The notes: generated from the letters alone by a model not told the origin. DNA of 64,000 bases from an uncultured Vampirovibrio sp. (GCA_910577395.1 CAJTLG010000001.1:186001-250000), one strand, 5' to 3'; positions 41,439 to 49,987 are shown, counted from the first letter of the stretch. Numbers and translations are program-made.

Positions 41439-42176
41439 TAAAATCAGGCTAATTCGGTTTGTAGTGCCGTTTTCGCGTCTGTATGAAAAAAACAGGTCGT
41501 TGTCTTTGTATGTCTTAAAATGGCATGTATCAATGGTTTTTACCCCTTCTTCAGTTAATTGTCGGGTGTTAATTTTTGCTAAATCGCTAAAAACCTTGTC
41601 ATTTCTGAATTTGAATAATCCCTCATTGTCTTTAACGCTGTCTTTCAGGGCTTTATGTACTTCCATACCGGCTTCAAAGTCTTCCTGTCCTATACATGGG
41701 CCTATTGCAGCTATTATATCACCCGGGTGGGAGTTAAATTTTTCCTTCATTAATTTTACACCAAGGGCCGAAATGCGCCCTGCAGTGCCTCTCCAACCTC
41801 CGTGCAGCCCGGCAAGAATATTGTTCTTGGTGTCATAAAGAATAATCGGTGTGCAGTCTGCAAAGTTTAAAATCGTTGCACTACCCGGTTTGTAGAGTAT
41901 TATACCGTCTGTATTATCAATAAAATCAGGTGTTTTAGCCCCTATTGCAATATTTGCACTATGGGTTTGGTTTATTTCAATCAGGCTGTCTGAAGTTATA
42001 TTTAAATGCCTTAAAAGCACATCTCTGTTTGCTTTTGCAGTATTATGCAGGGCAGGGGCTTTTGTTTTTATAAAACTTTCTCTTGTTGTAAAAAGGTGTT
42101 TAAACTTTTCGCTAAATTCGCTTAGCAGGCTGCTTTTCAGGATTTTTTTATTATCAACGCTATCAATGTAAAACAT
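41424..42176 (-). CDS. pgeF: Peptidoglycan editing factor (laccase-domain)
   Basis: A 250-residue multicopper-polyphenol-oxidase fold protein, now named PgeF: a cytoplasmic amidase/oxidase that removes L-Ser-containing muropeptides or acts on purine nucleosides depending on the member. Metal-binding landmarks are TLHSANIAIGA-type (NQTHSANIAIG), FADCTPIILYD, LAGLHGGWRG and AIGPCIG, which include the conserved His, Cys and Cys-His residues. It is the last gene after speE and aroA on this strand, with 24 bases to aroA. Confidence 0.82.
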   Translation of the reverse strand: MFYIDSVDNKKILKSSLLSEFSEKFKHLFTTRESFIKTKAPALHNTAKANRDVLLRHLNITSDSLIEINQTHSANIAIGAKTPDFIDNTDGIILYKPGSATILNFADCTPIILYDTKNNILAGLHGGWRGTAGRISALGVKLMKEKFNSHPGDIIAAIGPCIGQEDFEAGMEVHKALKDSVKDNEGLFKFRNDKVFSDLAKINTRQLTEEGVKTIDTCHFKTYKDNDLFFSYRRENGTTNRISLILSLVK

Positions 42177-42199
42177 CCTAAATAACCCTGTATCAGGCT

Positions 42200-43516
42200 T
42201 TAGCCTCTGCTTAATTTTTCAAAAATCCCTAAAAACCCGGGGAAAGAGGTTTCTGCCCACTGAAAATCATTGATTTTACAGGGATTTTTGCTAATTAACC
42301 CTGCAATATAACCTGTCATTGCTATTCTGTGGTCATGATAGCATTCAACCTCTGTATTGCCCTCAAACAGGCCTTTTTGGGCATTTTTACCCTCAATTAT
42401 AAATCCGTCATCGGTTGCCTCAATATTGGCGCCAAATTTTCTCAATTCCCTTGTAACACAAGCAATTCGGTCTGATTCTTTGTTTTTTAAATCGCCGGCA
42501 TCCTTTATTACGGTTTTGCCTTCGGCCTGGGTTGCAAGCAGCGCTATTGCAGGGATTTCGTCTATCAATCTTGGTATAATGGCACCTTCTACGGTTGTTC
42601 CTTTTAAATCGGGTGAGTATTTTATTCTGATATCCCCAATTTCCTCATTAGAAATCTTATCCTTCGAAAGCAGCTCTATATCTGCATTCATAGCTTTCAT
42701 CACGTCAATAATGCCTGTACGTGTAGGATTGAGGCCAATTCCTTTTAAAATTATATCGGAATTTTTTATGACAGCAGCCGCAATCATCAGGAATGACGCG
42801 CTTGATATATCTCCTATTACCGTCAAATCCTTTGGAATTAGGGGTGTATAGCTAATGCTTGAGCCAAAAAGCTTGTCTTTATTGAATGTTTGGATGTTTG
42901 AGCCAAAAAATTCCAACATTTTTTCGGAATGATTTCTTGAAAGGTGCGGTTCAAACACCGTGGTGCGCTTTTCAGGTATTTGTGACCCCGCAAGAAGCAA
43001 GGCTGACTTGACCTGTGCCGATGCTATAGGGCTAATGTATTCTATAGCATTGAGTTTTGTTTGTTGAATAACTAGCGGAGCCTTGCCCTCATTACTTTTA
43101 ATGCTTGCACCCATTTTTGTTAAAGGCTCAATAATTCTTTTCATCGGGCGCTTAGATAGGCTAATATCACCTGTCAAGGTGCATTCCAGGTTTTGTGTTG
43201 CAAGCAAACCCGTTAAAAGCCGCATGGTTGTGCCTGAATTACCGCAATACAAATCTTTTTTTGGCGTTATATAAGCATTTTTGGCGTTTAAAATAAGAGT
43301 GTTTTCATCTAAAAAATTAATTTCGCATCCCAATTGTCTTAAAATTTCAAGTGTCGCAAGGCAATCAGCACTTTTTAAAAAATTTGAAATCCTAATTTTG
43401 CCTTTTGTAAGTGAACCGATTATAAGGCTTCTATGTGACACCGATTTGTCAGGCGGGACGGTGATTTCACCTTTTAGAGGCGCACTGAAACCCTTTGTAA
43501 TTGCGCTTTTACACAT
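42200..43516 (-). CDS. aroA: 3-phosphoshikimate 1-carboxyvinyltransferase (EPSP synthase)
   Basis: A 438-residue EPSP synthase that joins shikimate 3-phosphate and phosphoenolpyruvate in the shikimate pathway. Conserved motifs are GEITVPPDKSVSHRSLIIG at the N-terminus, the glyphosate-loop GNSGTTMRLL (residues ~93-102), LTGDISLSKRPM and DLKNKESDRIACV followed by CYDHRIAM. The start overlaps the end of speE by eight bases; pgeF follows. aroA is in the same co-directional cluster as speE, but no other shikimate-pathway gene is in the window. Whether it is glyphosate-tolerant cannot be told here. Confidence 0.94.
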   Translation of the reverse strand: MCKSAITKGFSAPLKGEITVPPDKSVSHRSLIIGSLTKGKIRISNFLKSADCLATLEILRQLGCEINFLDENTLILNAKNAYITPKKDLYCGNSGTTMRLLTGLLATQNLECTLTGDISLSKRPMKRIIEPLTKMGASIKSNEGKAPLVIQQTKLNAIEYISPIASAQVKSALLLAGSQIPEKRTTVFEPHLSRNHSEKMLEFFGSNIQTFNKDKLFGSSISYTPLIPKDLTVIGDISSASFLMIAAAVIKNSDIILKGIGLNPTRTGIIDVMKAMNADIELLSKDKISNEEIGDIRIKYSPDLKGTTVEGAIIPRLIDEIPAIALLATQAEGKTVIKDAGDLKNKESDRIACVTRELRKFGANIEATDDGFIIEGKNAQKGLFEGNTEVECYHDHRIAMTGYIAGLISKNPCKINDFQWAETSFPGFLGIFEKLSRG

Positions 43517-44345
43517 CCTCGGCGATTTTCCTTACAAAATTCGGTACGCAAAAAACCGCTCTATGCAAATCCGTATTATATAATTTTGCATCTTTTTCAA
43601 TTTCTTTTGCCCTTTTGATATCCTGTATTTCAGGTATATCAATAGTTTCAGAGCAAAATGCCCAGCTCCAGTATCCGCCGGGATAGGTGGGAATAGGCCC
43701 TGCATAAGGTTTTACGTATTTAAACACTTTTCTTAAAAGCTTGTACATCATTCGCATTTCCTTGGGATTTGCAAATGGTGATTCTGATTGTGCCACAACG
43801 ATTCCGCCCTCTTTCAGGCTATTTTTAACATTGGTATAAAACTCTTCCGTAAAAAGCCCCTCCCCTGGGCCCATTGGGTCTGTTGAGTCAATTAAAACCA
43901 CGTCATAACAGGCTTTTTTGTCTTTTATATATTCTATGGCATCTTGTACAAACACCTTAACCCGCTTATCATCAAGCTTTCCGGCTATTGTGGGCAGAAA
44001 TTTTTTACTTGCTTCAATTACAAGCCCGTCAATTTCGCACAGCTCAACGCTTTTTACACTGTCATGGCGTAAAACCTCGCGCACGGTGCCCCCGTCGCCT
44101 CCGCCTATAACTAGAACACTTTCAGGGCAAGGGTGAGAGCATAACGGTATGTGTGAAATCATCTCGTGGTAAAAGAATTCATCCCTTTCGGTCGTCATCA
44201 TCAACCCGTCAAGGGTTAAAATATTCCCTAGTCCTTCGGAGGATAAGATTTCCACCTTTTGAAATTCGCTCTGCGCGCTATATAGCGGCTTTTCAGCGGT
44301 TTCTATAGCTATTCCGTAACCGTTTGGTGTGATTTCTTTGTACAT
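43509..44345 (-). CDS. speE: Spermidine synthase (polyamine aminopropyltransferase)
   Basis: A 278-residue Rossmann enzyme. Landmarks: VLVIGGGDGGTVREVLRH (SAM-like cofactor motif), DSTDPMGPGEGLFTEEFY with the catalytic Asp, and YPGGYWSWAF near the C-terminus. It transfers the aminopropyl group of decarboxylated SAM to putrescine to form spermidine. GGAGAGGG sits a few bases before the ATG. It is the first gene of the speE-aroA-pgeF run on the minus strand. No speD is visible here. Confidence 0.92.
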   Translation of the reverse strand: MYKEITPNGYGIAIETAEKPLYSAQSEFQKVEILSSEGLGNILTLDGLMMTTERDEFFYHEMISHIPLCSHPCPESVLVIGGGDGGTVREVLRHDSVKSVELCEIDGLVIEASKKFLPTIAGKLDDKRVKVFVQDAIEYIKDKKACYDVVLIDSTDPMGPGEGLFTEEFYTNVKNSLKEGGIVVAQSESPFANPKEMRMMYKLLRKVFKYVKPYAGPIPTYPGGYWSWAFCSETIDIPEIQDIKRAKEIEKDAKLYNTDLHRAVFCVPNFVRKIAEDV

Positions 44346-44431
44346 TTCCCTCTCCTAAAAATTCGCCTAGAAACATTATACAAAAAAGTTTATTTTTTGC
44401 TATAATTTAGTAAAAATTTGCAAGGGTCTTT

Positions 44432-44704
44432 ATGAGAAATATTATTTTAAAATCATTTGAAACCTTTATAGCACAACCGTTTTCACTGTTAAAAAATAAA
44501 ATTGTGAGAATTACTAATCTTAAAAGTGATTTTTTAAGCTCAAATGCAATTAACGTAAGCGTTTTGGATGATGCCGTGCAAATTGATGTTGTAAACTCTG
44601 AAAAGGCCTATAATCTGCTGTCTGCGGTAGTTTACAAAAGAAAAATGAATGAATTAAGACAAGTTAAGATTGATGAAAATAAAACAAGCGCAATTTTTAA
44701 TTAG
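44432..44704 (+). CDS. Small hypothetical protein (90 residues) upstream of engB
   Basis: A 90-residue soluble protein, alternating beta-helix pattern, with N-terminal RNIILKSFETFIAQPFSLLK, a central ITNLKSDFLSS, and lysine-rich C-terminus. AAGGG precedes the ATG. Its stop is 32 bases inside engB, so engB is translated by coupling. No family recognised; resemblance to the DUF370/RemA regulators was considered and not supported. Confidence 0.6.
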   Translation: MRNIILKSFETFIAQPFSLLKNKIVRITNLKSDFLSSNAINVSVLDDAVQIDVVNSEKAYNLLSAVVYKRKMNELRQVKIDENKTSAIFN

Positions 44705-45254
44705 TTCCCCAAACCTTACGGGGTGCCCGGTTTTAGGGCTTAGTGAGTTTGCGCTTTTAGGGCGTTCCAATGTCGGAAAATCCACTTTTATAAACACTTT
44801 GTGTAACAATTCAAAACTGGCAAAAACCTCTAATACGCCGGGGAAAACCCGCCTTATAAATCTTTTTAAAATAATTTCCGATAAAGGAGATTTCGTACTT
44901 TCAGATTTGCCCGGATACGGTTATGCAAAGGTTTCAAAAACAGAACAGGCCAGGTGGCAAAAAAGCCTTGAAGAGTATCTTTTAAAGCGCGATACATTAA
45001 AATGCTGCATTCAATTTATTGATGCAAGACATGATATTCAAAAAAACGATTTTGAAATGTTTGATTGGCTGAAAATCAATGATATAGCCTCAATTACGGT
45101 TTTAAATAAGTGTGATTACGTTTCCAGAAATGAAGTTTTTAAAAAAATAAAAGAGGCGGAAAGGGTTTTTAAAAATCCTGTATTTCCTTTCTCTTCAAAG
45201 GTTTCCGCATATAAAGACGGAATTATAAAGTTTTTTGAAGAAAATATTGGTTAA
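44673..45254 (+). CDS. engB: Ribosome-biogenesis GTPase EngB/YsxC
   Basis: A 193-residue GTPase with the circular arrangement G1 GRSNVGKS (residues 30-37), G2 TPGKTR, G3 DLPGYGYA, G4 NKCD and a C-terminal SSK (G5). It binds the 50S precursor late in assembly and is essential in many bacteria. The ATG at 44673 starts inside the upstream gene; the TTG three bases earlier is in the same frame but less likely. Followed after about 40 bases by a small leaderless gene. Confidence 0.92.
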   Translation: MKIKQAQFLISSPNLTGCPVLGLSEFALLGRSNVGKSTFINTLCNNSKLAKTSNTPGKTRLINLFKIISDKGDFVLSDLPGYGYAKVSKTEQARWQKSLEEYLLKRDTLKCCIQFIDARHDIQKNDFEMFDWLKINDIASITVLNKCDYVSRNEVFKKIKEAERVFKNPVFPFSSKVSAYKDGIIKFFEENIG

Positions 45255-45258
45255 CATT

Positions 45259-45288
45259 TTGCCCTTGCTTATTTTATAATGCTAAAAT
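45259..45288 (+). promoter_or_regulatory. Leaderless promoter of the 57-residue gene
   Basis: TTGCCC (45259-45264), 18-base spacer, TAAAAT (45283-45288), six bases, ATG at 45295. No SD. Confidence 0.5.
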
Positions 45289-45294
45289 TTTCGT

Positions 45295-45468
45295 ATGGAA
45301 TTTTTGAGTCCTGTATCAAGTGATTTTGTTGAAAGGGAATTTTGCCCGATAATAAAGCAGGCAAAGGATTGCCAGTTGAATTATTCGCTTGAAAAAATAA
45401 ACAATTTTACTTTTTTTGAGGATAAGGTAAAAAATAAAACACTTAAAAATGTGCAAAAAAGAATTTAG
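45295..45468 (+). CDS. Small protein (57 residues) preceding the DUF2344 gene
   Basis: ATG 45295 to TAG 45466-45468; product MEFLSPVSSDFVEREFCPII... with two cysteines in a short charged helix. No SD, -10 box six bases before the ATG. Its end overlaps the DUF2344 ATG (45449) by 20 bases. In related bacteria the DUF2344 protein is often fused or adjacent to a TIGR03960 radical-SAM protein; this ORF does not show radical-SAM motifs and I cannot show it is a remnant of one. Possibly a leader or a small partner. Confidence 0.45.
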   Translation: MEFLSPVSSDFVEREFCPIIKQAKDCQLNYSLEKINNFTFFEDKVKNKTLKNVQKRI

Positions 45469-46162
45469 ATACCAGCTAAAACTTACTAAGCTTAATGAAT
45501 TAAAATTTTTATCCCACCTGGATTGGCAAAATTTAATTTTAAAATCTTTGCGTCGCGCAGGTGTGCATTTTGCCCTTTCTGAAGGGTTCAATAAAGTGCC
45601 GAAAATCTCTTTTTCACCGGCGCTCCCGTTGTTTATAAGCTCTGAATGCGAACTTGTCAATTTTATAACCACAGAACCCCTTGCTGATGATTTTAAGGAA
45701 AGTTTTAAAATGGCCGCACCCGAAAATTTAAAAATTATCGATATAAAAAAACTTGAAAATGACGGCAGGCGTATGGTTTCACTGGATAACCTTGTGCAGT
45801 GGGCATCTTATGAGGCTGAAATACCTGAAGATAATGTGGTAAACAAAATGTTGGGTATTTCTAATTTTGAAGATTTAAGATATACTGTAGAAAAATGTTT
45901 GTCTTCGAGTGATTTTTTCATAGAGAAGAAAACAAAAAAAGGTATTTTAAAGCAAATCAATTACAGAAATTCAATCAAAACTATGGATGTTTCCGACGGG
46001 CGTTTGGTGTTTGTATTGAAAACGGGGCAGGATGATACTTTGCCGGCATTAAGGGCTGATGAGTTTTTAAAATGCCTGATGAAAAAGTTTACTGATAAGG
46101 AAGCTATTTTTGAAATTAAAAGACTGTCGTTTTTTGATAAAGATATGACAGAAATTTTATAG
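45449..46162 (+). CDS. DUF2344 / TIGR03936 family protein
   Basis: A 237-residue protein recognised by YQLKLTKLNELKFLSHLDW at the start and the GFNKVPKISFSPALPL segment. This domain is usually found next to or fused with a B12-type radical-SAM protein (TIGR03960) and upstream of RNase E/G and ribosomal genes rplU/rpmA. Here only the DUF2344 part and RNase G are present, with no radical-SAM gene and no rplU. The biochemical role is not established. It lies 32 bases before rng and is probably co-transcribed. Confidence 0.82.
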   Translation: MCKKEFRYQLKLTKLNELKFLSHLDWQNLILKSLRRAGVHFALSEGFNKVPKISFSPALPLFISSECELVNFITTEPLADDFKESFKMAAPENLKIIDIKKLENDGRRMVSLDNLVQWASYEAEIPEDNVVNKMLGISNFEDLRYTVEKCLSSSDFFIEKKTKKGILKQINYRNSIKTMDVSDGRLVFVLKTGQDDTLPALRADEFLKCLMKKFTDKEAIFEIKRLSFFDKDMTEIL

Positions 46163-46194
46163 AATTTTACAAAGATTTATAAGGAAAAATTTTT

Positions 46195-47982
46195 ATGACC
46201 AAACAAATTGTAATATCTGAAAAAGACAATATCGGTGCCGTTTTAGAAGACAATAAGGTAAGCGAATTTTTTGTTTCAAAAGGGGATGTGCTGCTTGGGG
46301 ATGTTTATCTTTCAGTTGTTGATAATATCCTTCCTTCAATTGATGCGGCGTTTGTAGATGTCGGCATGCCGGATAAAATGGGCTTTATTCACACCGATGA
46401 TATTCAGGGTAAGGGCCCGCTTAAAGACAAGGTAAAACCAAAACAAAAACTTGTTGTTCAGGTAATTAAAGAACCCACCGGGCACAAGGGCCCAAGGGTA
46501 ACAACGGCACTCAGCCTGCCGGGCAGATTTTTAGTACTTTTACCTGATGAAAAAGGTGTAAATGTTTCAAGGAAAATTGTTTCAAACAAAGAAAGGGCAA
46601 GGCTGAAATCAATTGTAAGCCTTCTAAAGCCTGTTGGTGTTGGAGTTATTGTAAGGACTGAGGCCGAAGGACAATCAGAGGCTGAAATTCAGGAAGATTT
46701 AGAAATATTACTTGAAAAGTGGAATTCCATTGTAAATGCGGCAGATACTGCAAACCCGCCATGTCTCCTTCACCGTGACCAGGAATTATTATATAAAATC
46801 ATACGTGAGGCATGTACCGAAGATGTTGATGAAATTATTGTGGATACAGCTTTTGCGCTGCATAGAACTACACAATTGCTGCAGCATTGGAATATGAAAA
46901 TAAAAGTTTCTATGCACAAAGGGCAAGAACCGCTTTTGGTTGCATTCGGCATAAATAAAGAAATCCAAAATGCACTGCAAACAAGGGTGAATTTACCTCT
47001 TGGCGGATATCTTTTTATTCAGCAGACAGAGGCTCTTACTGTTGTGGATGTTAACTCTGGCAAATTTACAAGTTCATCCTCACAGGCTGAAACAATTCTT
47101 AAAACCAATCTGGAAGCTGCCGATGAAATTGCGCGTCAGCTTAAACTCAGAAATATCGGCGGTATGATAATCATTGATTTTATTGATATGGTTTCCCGTA
47201 TGGATAAATTGAAGGTTTTAGAGTATTTTGAACTTGCACTTGAAAAAGATAAAGCAAAGCCCCAAATAGGTCAGTTGTCTGATTTAGGTCTGGTAGAGCT
47301 TACCCGCCACAGGCAAGGGCAGAGTTTATCCGAAATTTTTACTAAAAAATGCGATAAATGCCAGGGGCAGGGGTTTGTTATTGAGGATTTAAGATTTTTA
47401 AACTCTAATGCGCAAGGCGAAATCCGGGCCAAGATAAATAAAATAAAAGGGCCGTTTGGCACATCCCAGGGCGGACATCAGCATAACCAAACTTTCAATA
47501 ACCAAGGCGGCGGCCAAAACGGGCAAAACAGAAATAATAATTTCAAAAATAAAAACAGAAAATTTAACAACAGAAATGAAAAAGACAATCAACCTGCGGC
47601 AAATGAAAACACGCCAAAAAATGCAGAAGATATTGTAAATAATATTGTTGATACAATTTTTGAAGAACAACAGGCAAGAGAGGCAAGTAAAAATCTTCAA
47701 GCGGCCGCACCTGCAGAACAACAAGCTGTTGATCAAAAACCCATAGAGCAAAAAACAGAACCTGCTCAGCATGCCGCCCCTGTTGATGAAACTGCGCAAA
47801 AACCAAAAAAAGTTTCAAGAAAAACCAAAAAAACAATGAAAAAACAAGAGGCTGAAATGCCTGTGGCAGAGGCAAAAACCCCTGAAACAGATGCACAAGA
47901 TATAAAACCGGATAAACCGGAAACAGAGGAAAAACCTAAAAAAAGAGGCAGAAAACCTAAAAAAGCTGCGGAGGAAGCATAA
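46195..47982 (+). CDS. rng: Ribonuclease E/G family endoribonuclease
   Basis: A 595-residue RNase G-type enzyme. An S1-like domain at the N-terminus is split by the typical insertion (GDVYLSVVDNILPSIDAAFVD), followed by the catalytic core with VVDVNSG and IIIDFIDM, whose Asp residues bind Mg2+, and a zinc-link CDKCQGQG around residue 390. It cuts single-stranded A/U-rich RNA and processes rRNA. The last 190 residues are low complexity: Asn/Gln-Gly-rich, then Lys-rich ending in KKRGRKPKKAA, an RNA-binding tail longer than that of E. coli RNase G but without an obvious RNA-degradosome motif. AAGGA precedes the ATG. Confidence 0.9.
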   Translation: MTKQIVISEKDNIGAVLEDNKVSEFFVSKGDVLLGDVYLSVVDNILPSIDAAFVDVGMPDKMGFIHTDDIQGKGPLKDKVKPKQKLVVQVIKEPTGHKGPRVTTALSLPGRFLVLLPDEKGVNVSRKIVSNKERARLKSIVSLLKPVGVGVIVRTEAEGQSEAEIQEDLEILLEKWNSIVNAADTANPPCLLHRDQELLYKIIREACTEDVDEIIVDTAFALHRTTQLLQHWNMKIKVSMHKGQEPLLVAFGINKEIQNALQTRVNLPLGGYLFIQQTEALTVVDVNSGKFTSSSSQAETILKTNLEAADEIARQLKLRNIGGMIIIDFIDMVSRMDKLKVLEYFELALEKDKAKPQIGQLSDLGLVELTRHRQGQSLSEIFTKKCDKCQGQGFVIEDLRFLNSNAQGEIRAKINKIKGPFGTSQGGHQHNQTFNNQGGGQNGQNRNNNFKNKNRKFNNRNEKDNQPAANENTPKNAEDIVNNIVDTIFEEQQAREASKNLQAAAPAEQQAVDQKPIEQKTEPAQHAAPVDETAQKPKKVSRKTKKTMKKQEAEMPVAEAKTPETDAQDIKPDKPETEEKPKKRGRKPKKAAEEA

Positions 47983-48546
47983 ATGAAAAATTTTAATGCA
48001 AAATTTGCAAAATTATTTTTGTCAGGTGCCATTATATTGTTTGGGCTTAATGTGCAGGTGTTTGCGGAAAATCAAACCACAGCCCCGACACCCGGCATTC
48101 AACAAGAGGCAGAAGTTACTACATCCGAAAAAGTGGAACTTAAAGCCCCTATAAATATTGAATTGACGGAAGAAGAAAAAGCAAAGGCTGCAGAAGAGGC
48201 AAAGCTCAAAGAAGAGCTTACACAGGAGCAAAAACAGCTTGGAGAGGCTACCCCCTTAAGGGTTGAAGATAAAGATTTTGACCCAAACGCCAATGAAGAA
48301 CTTACAAAAGAAGTTATACCAAATACGGGAACAGAGCTTATCAAGCTCATTTCAATGTTTGCAAAAGTTATGCTGGCCGTGCTTGTCGCATCATTTATAA
48401 TTTATTTCCTTCTTTTGTTTGTAAGGAAATATTTTCACCCGCCCCTTCCCTCTAAGGGCGAAGAAGATTTTGACATCAGAGATTTAAATTCACCCAAAAC
48501 ATCTGATGAGGCGCTGAAATCTTTCTTAGACAGAACAGGCGAATAA
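47983..48546 (+). CDS. Hypothetical single-pass membrane protein with signal peptide
   Basis: Starts directly after the rng stop. A signal peptide (residues 1-28, ending VFA) is followed by a Thr/Pro/Glu-rich acidic region of about 90 residues, a strong transmembrane helix at about 127-147 (MLAVLVASFIIYFLLLFV) and a short cytoplasmic tail with Arg/Lys just after it, which predicts a type I protein with the acidic part outside. The tail ends in a Ser/Asp-rich stretch. No known domain. The acidic, poorly structured exterior suggests a spacer or partner protein. Co-transcribed with rng. Confidence 0.65.
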   Translation: MKNFNAKFAKLFLSGAIILFGLNVQVFAENQTTAPTPGIQQEAEVTTSEKVELKAPINIELTEEEKAKAAEEAKLKEELTQEQKQLGEATPLRVEDKDFDPNANEELTKEVIPNTGTELIKLISMFAKVMLAVLVASFIIYFLLLFVRKYFHPPLPSKGEEDFDIRDLNSPKTSDEALKSFLDRTGE

Positions 48547-48550
48547 AATA

Positions 48551-48829
48551 TCAGGCTGCGCGCTCTTTTGATATTAGTTCTTTTTGTGCGTCCTGAATAA
48601 CTTTTAAATCCGGCTCTCCTTGCTTTTTAAGGAGGGCTTTGATGATTTTTGGCATTTGGCATACAAAAGAAAAATGTGCCTTGTTGATTGAGCATTTTTT
48701 GCAATCACAATTTAGCAAATAGCATTCATACGCCTGAAGGGTCCAGTTTTGAACAATAGAATCAGATATTTCACCATTTGTTTGGGGTAAAAAGATTTCA
48801 GAACCTTTGAAAGTTGAATTTCCGGCCAT
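48551..48829 (-). CDS. Small cysteine-cluster protein with N-terminal TFKGS motif
   Basis: A 92-residue protein with ATG at 48829, chosen because GAGG lies eight bases upstream; ten codons further up lack an SD. The N-terminus MAGNSTFKGSEIF carries the [ST]-F-x-[GAS] motif of other unknown proteins here. Cysteines at 36, 41, 43, 46 and 57 (CYLLNCDCKKC...C) resemble a zinc- or iron-sulfur-binding set. No membrane segment. The C-terminal 30 residues are helical and basic. It converges on the preceding gene, ending four bases away. Function unknown. Confidence 0.65.
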   Translation of the reverse strand: MAGNSTFKGSEIFLPQTNGEISDSIVQNWTLQAYECYLLNCDCKKCSINKAHFSFVCQMPKIIKALLKKQGEPDLKVIQDAQKELISKERAA

Positions 48830-48917
48830 GGTTTTTACCTCGCAAAAAACTCCTAACAATATTATTTTAAAGCTATTTTTCCGGGTTTTAATCCATTAAA
48901 TGTATTATTTGGCTAAA

Positions 48918-49244
48918 CTATTCACCGGCTACGGATTTTACAAATTTATAAACATTTTCAAGTTTTTTGCGGTTATTTTTAATACTGTCTATATCTGCCG
49001 CAATTTCTTTTATAAGCTCTTCGCTTTCTTTTAGGTGGCTTGTGTTAAAAAGTTCTTCGGGCGTTGTTTTTAAAGCTTCAATAATTTTATCAAGAGTTTC
49101 AGCCGTAAGGAAATTTTCACCCGTTTCTATTCCTGCAAGTGTCCTTTGGGAGATATTAATTTTTTCCGATAGTTCTTCTTGTGTCATTCCAAGTTTTACA
49201 CGCATTCTTTTGATTTTCAAACCTAATTCTTTTTTAATGCCCAT
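48918..49244 (-). CDS. XRE-family helix-turn-helix regulator
   Basis: A 108-residue transcription factor with an N-terminal XRE/Cro HTH (LKIKRMRVKLGMTQEELSEK, ISQRTLAGIETGENFLTAE). The C-terminal 40 residues are helical and probably mediate dimerisation. Target genes and ligand are unknown; such small XRE proteins often regulate themselves or an adjacent gene. A purine stretch (GGCGGG) 16 bases before the ATG may serve as a weak ribosome-binding site. The divergent neighbour at 49478 starts 233 bases away. Confidence 0.82.
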   Translation of the reverse strand: MGIKKELGLKIKRMRVKLGMTQEELSEKINISQRTLAGIETGENFLTAETLDKIIEALKTTPEELFNTSHLKESEELIKEIAADIDSIKNNRKKLENVYKFVKSVAGE

Positions 49245-49477
49245 GATTTTTTATCCCGCCTTTAAAGTTTAGATGTTAAATTTCATAAAAAGTTTCTTTT
49301 AAGGTGTATGGTTTCATAATATATTAATTTTTGTAAAGCCGGAATGTGGCTAAATTGCTCAATTATTTAAAAAAATGAAATTTAATATCATAAATTTTAG
49401 CAATTTTGAAATTAAAAAATTCTTTATTATGACATAAGAGATATACAAAAACAGTAAAAGAAAAGGAGAAAAAGACT

Positions 49478-49987
49478 ATGGGTTTAACAGTAAATGCAGC
49501 AACAGGGACAATGACAGCAAAAATGGCAAGAACTGCGCAAAAAATTAATGACGGTGCATCGGTTAAAGACATTGCAGGTGAAGCAAAGGACAAATTTGTA
49601 AATAATGCTAAAACCGCAGGAAAAATTGCAGGTGTAACCGCAACATCAGGTGCCGTAGGGGTGCTTGCAGGATGTGAACTTTTAAATGGCGGAGTGAGTG
49701 CAAAATTACCTAATTTTGCAAAAAACCTTATTCAAAAAGCGGGGAATTCAAACTTTATAAGAAATTTTGGTGAATTGTTGGGTGAAACTTATACTATGGT
49801 GGGCGGTATAGCAAAAGCTCATCCGTTATTATTTGCGACAACTGCTGCTGTCGGTACAGTTGGCAGTTTGCTTATTGGTAAGGCTTTTGTTGACCATGCT
49901 AAAACCGAAGGCAAAATTGAACAAAAATATGATGATAAACTTGCCCTTAAAAATAATGCTGCCGCTGCTCTTGAGATAGAGGCATAA
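49478..49987 (+). CDS. Hypothetical two-helix membrane protein
   Basis: A 169-residue protein with AAAAGGAG upstream of the ATG. N-terminal 40 residues are polar and helical (MGLTVNAATGTMTAKMARTA), followed by hydrophobic segments at about 49-69 (GKIAGVTATSGAVGVLAGCEL) and 114-136 (HPLLFATTAAVGTVGSLLIG). The C-terminal tail is charged. General shape is like the first gene in this window, but I see no clear alignable motif. No family recognised. A hairpin terminator follows. Confidence 0.65.
   Translation: MGLTVNAATGTMTAKMARTAQKINDGASVKDIAGEAKDKFVNNAKTAGKIAGVTATSGAVGVLAGCELLNGGVSAKLPNFAKNLIQKAGNSNFIRNFGELLGETYTMVGGIAKAHPLLFATTAAVGTVGSLLIGKAFVDHAKTEGKIEQKYDDKLALKNNAAAALEIEA

Noticed and set aside
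47398..48350. Several antisense open frames of 69-133 codons across the rng 3' end
   Set aside because: They mirror the low-complexity Lys/Glu tail of RNase G and the acidic segment of the next gene; none has a start signal.
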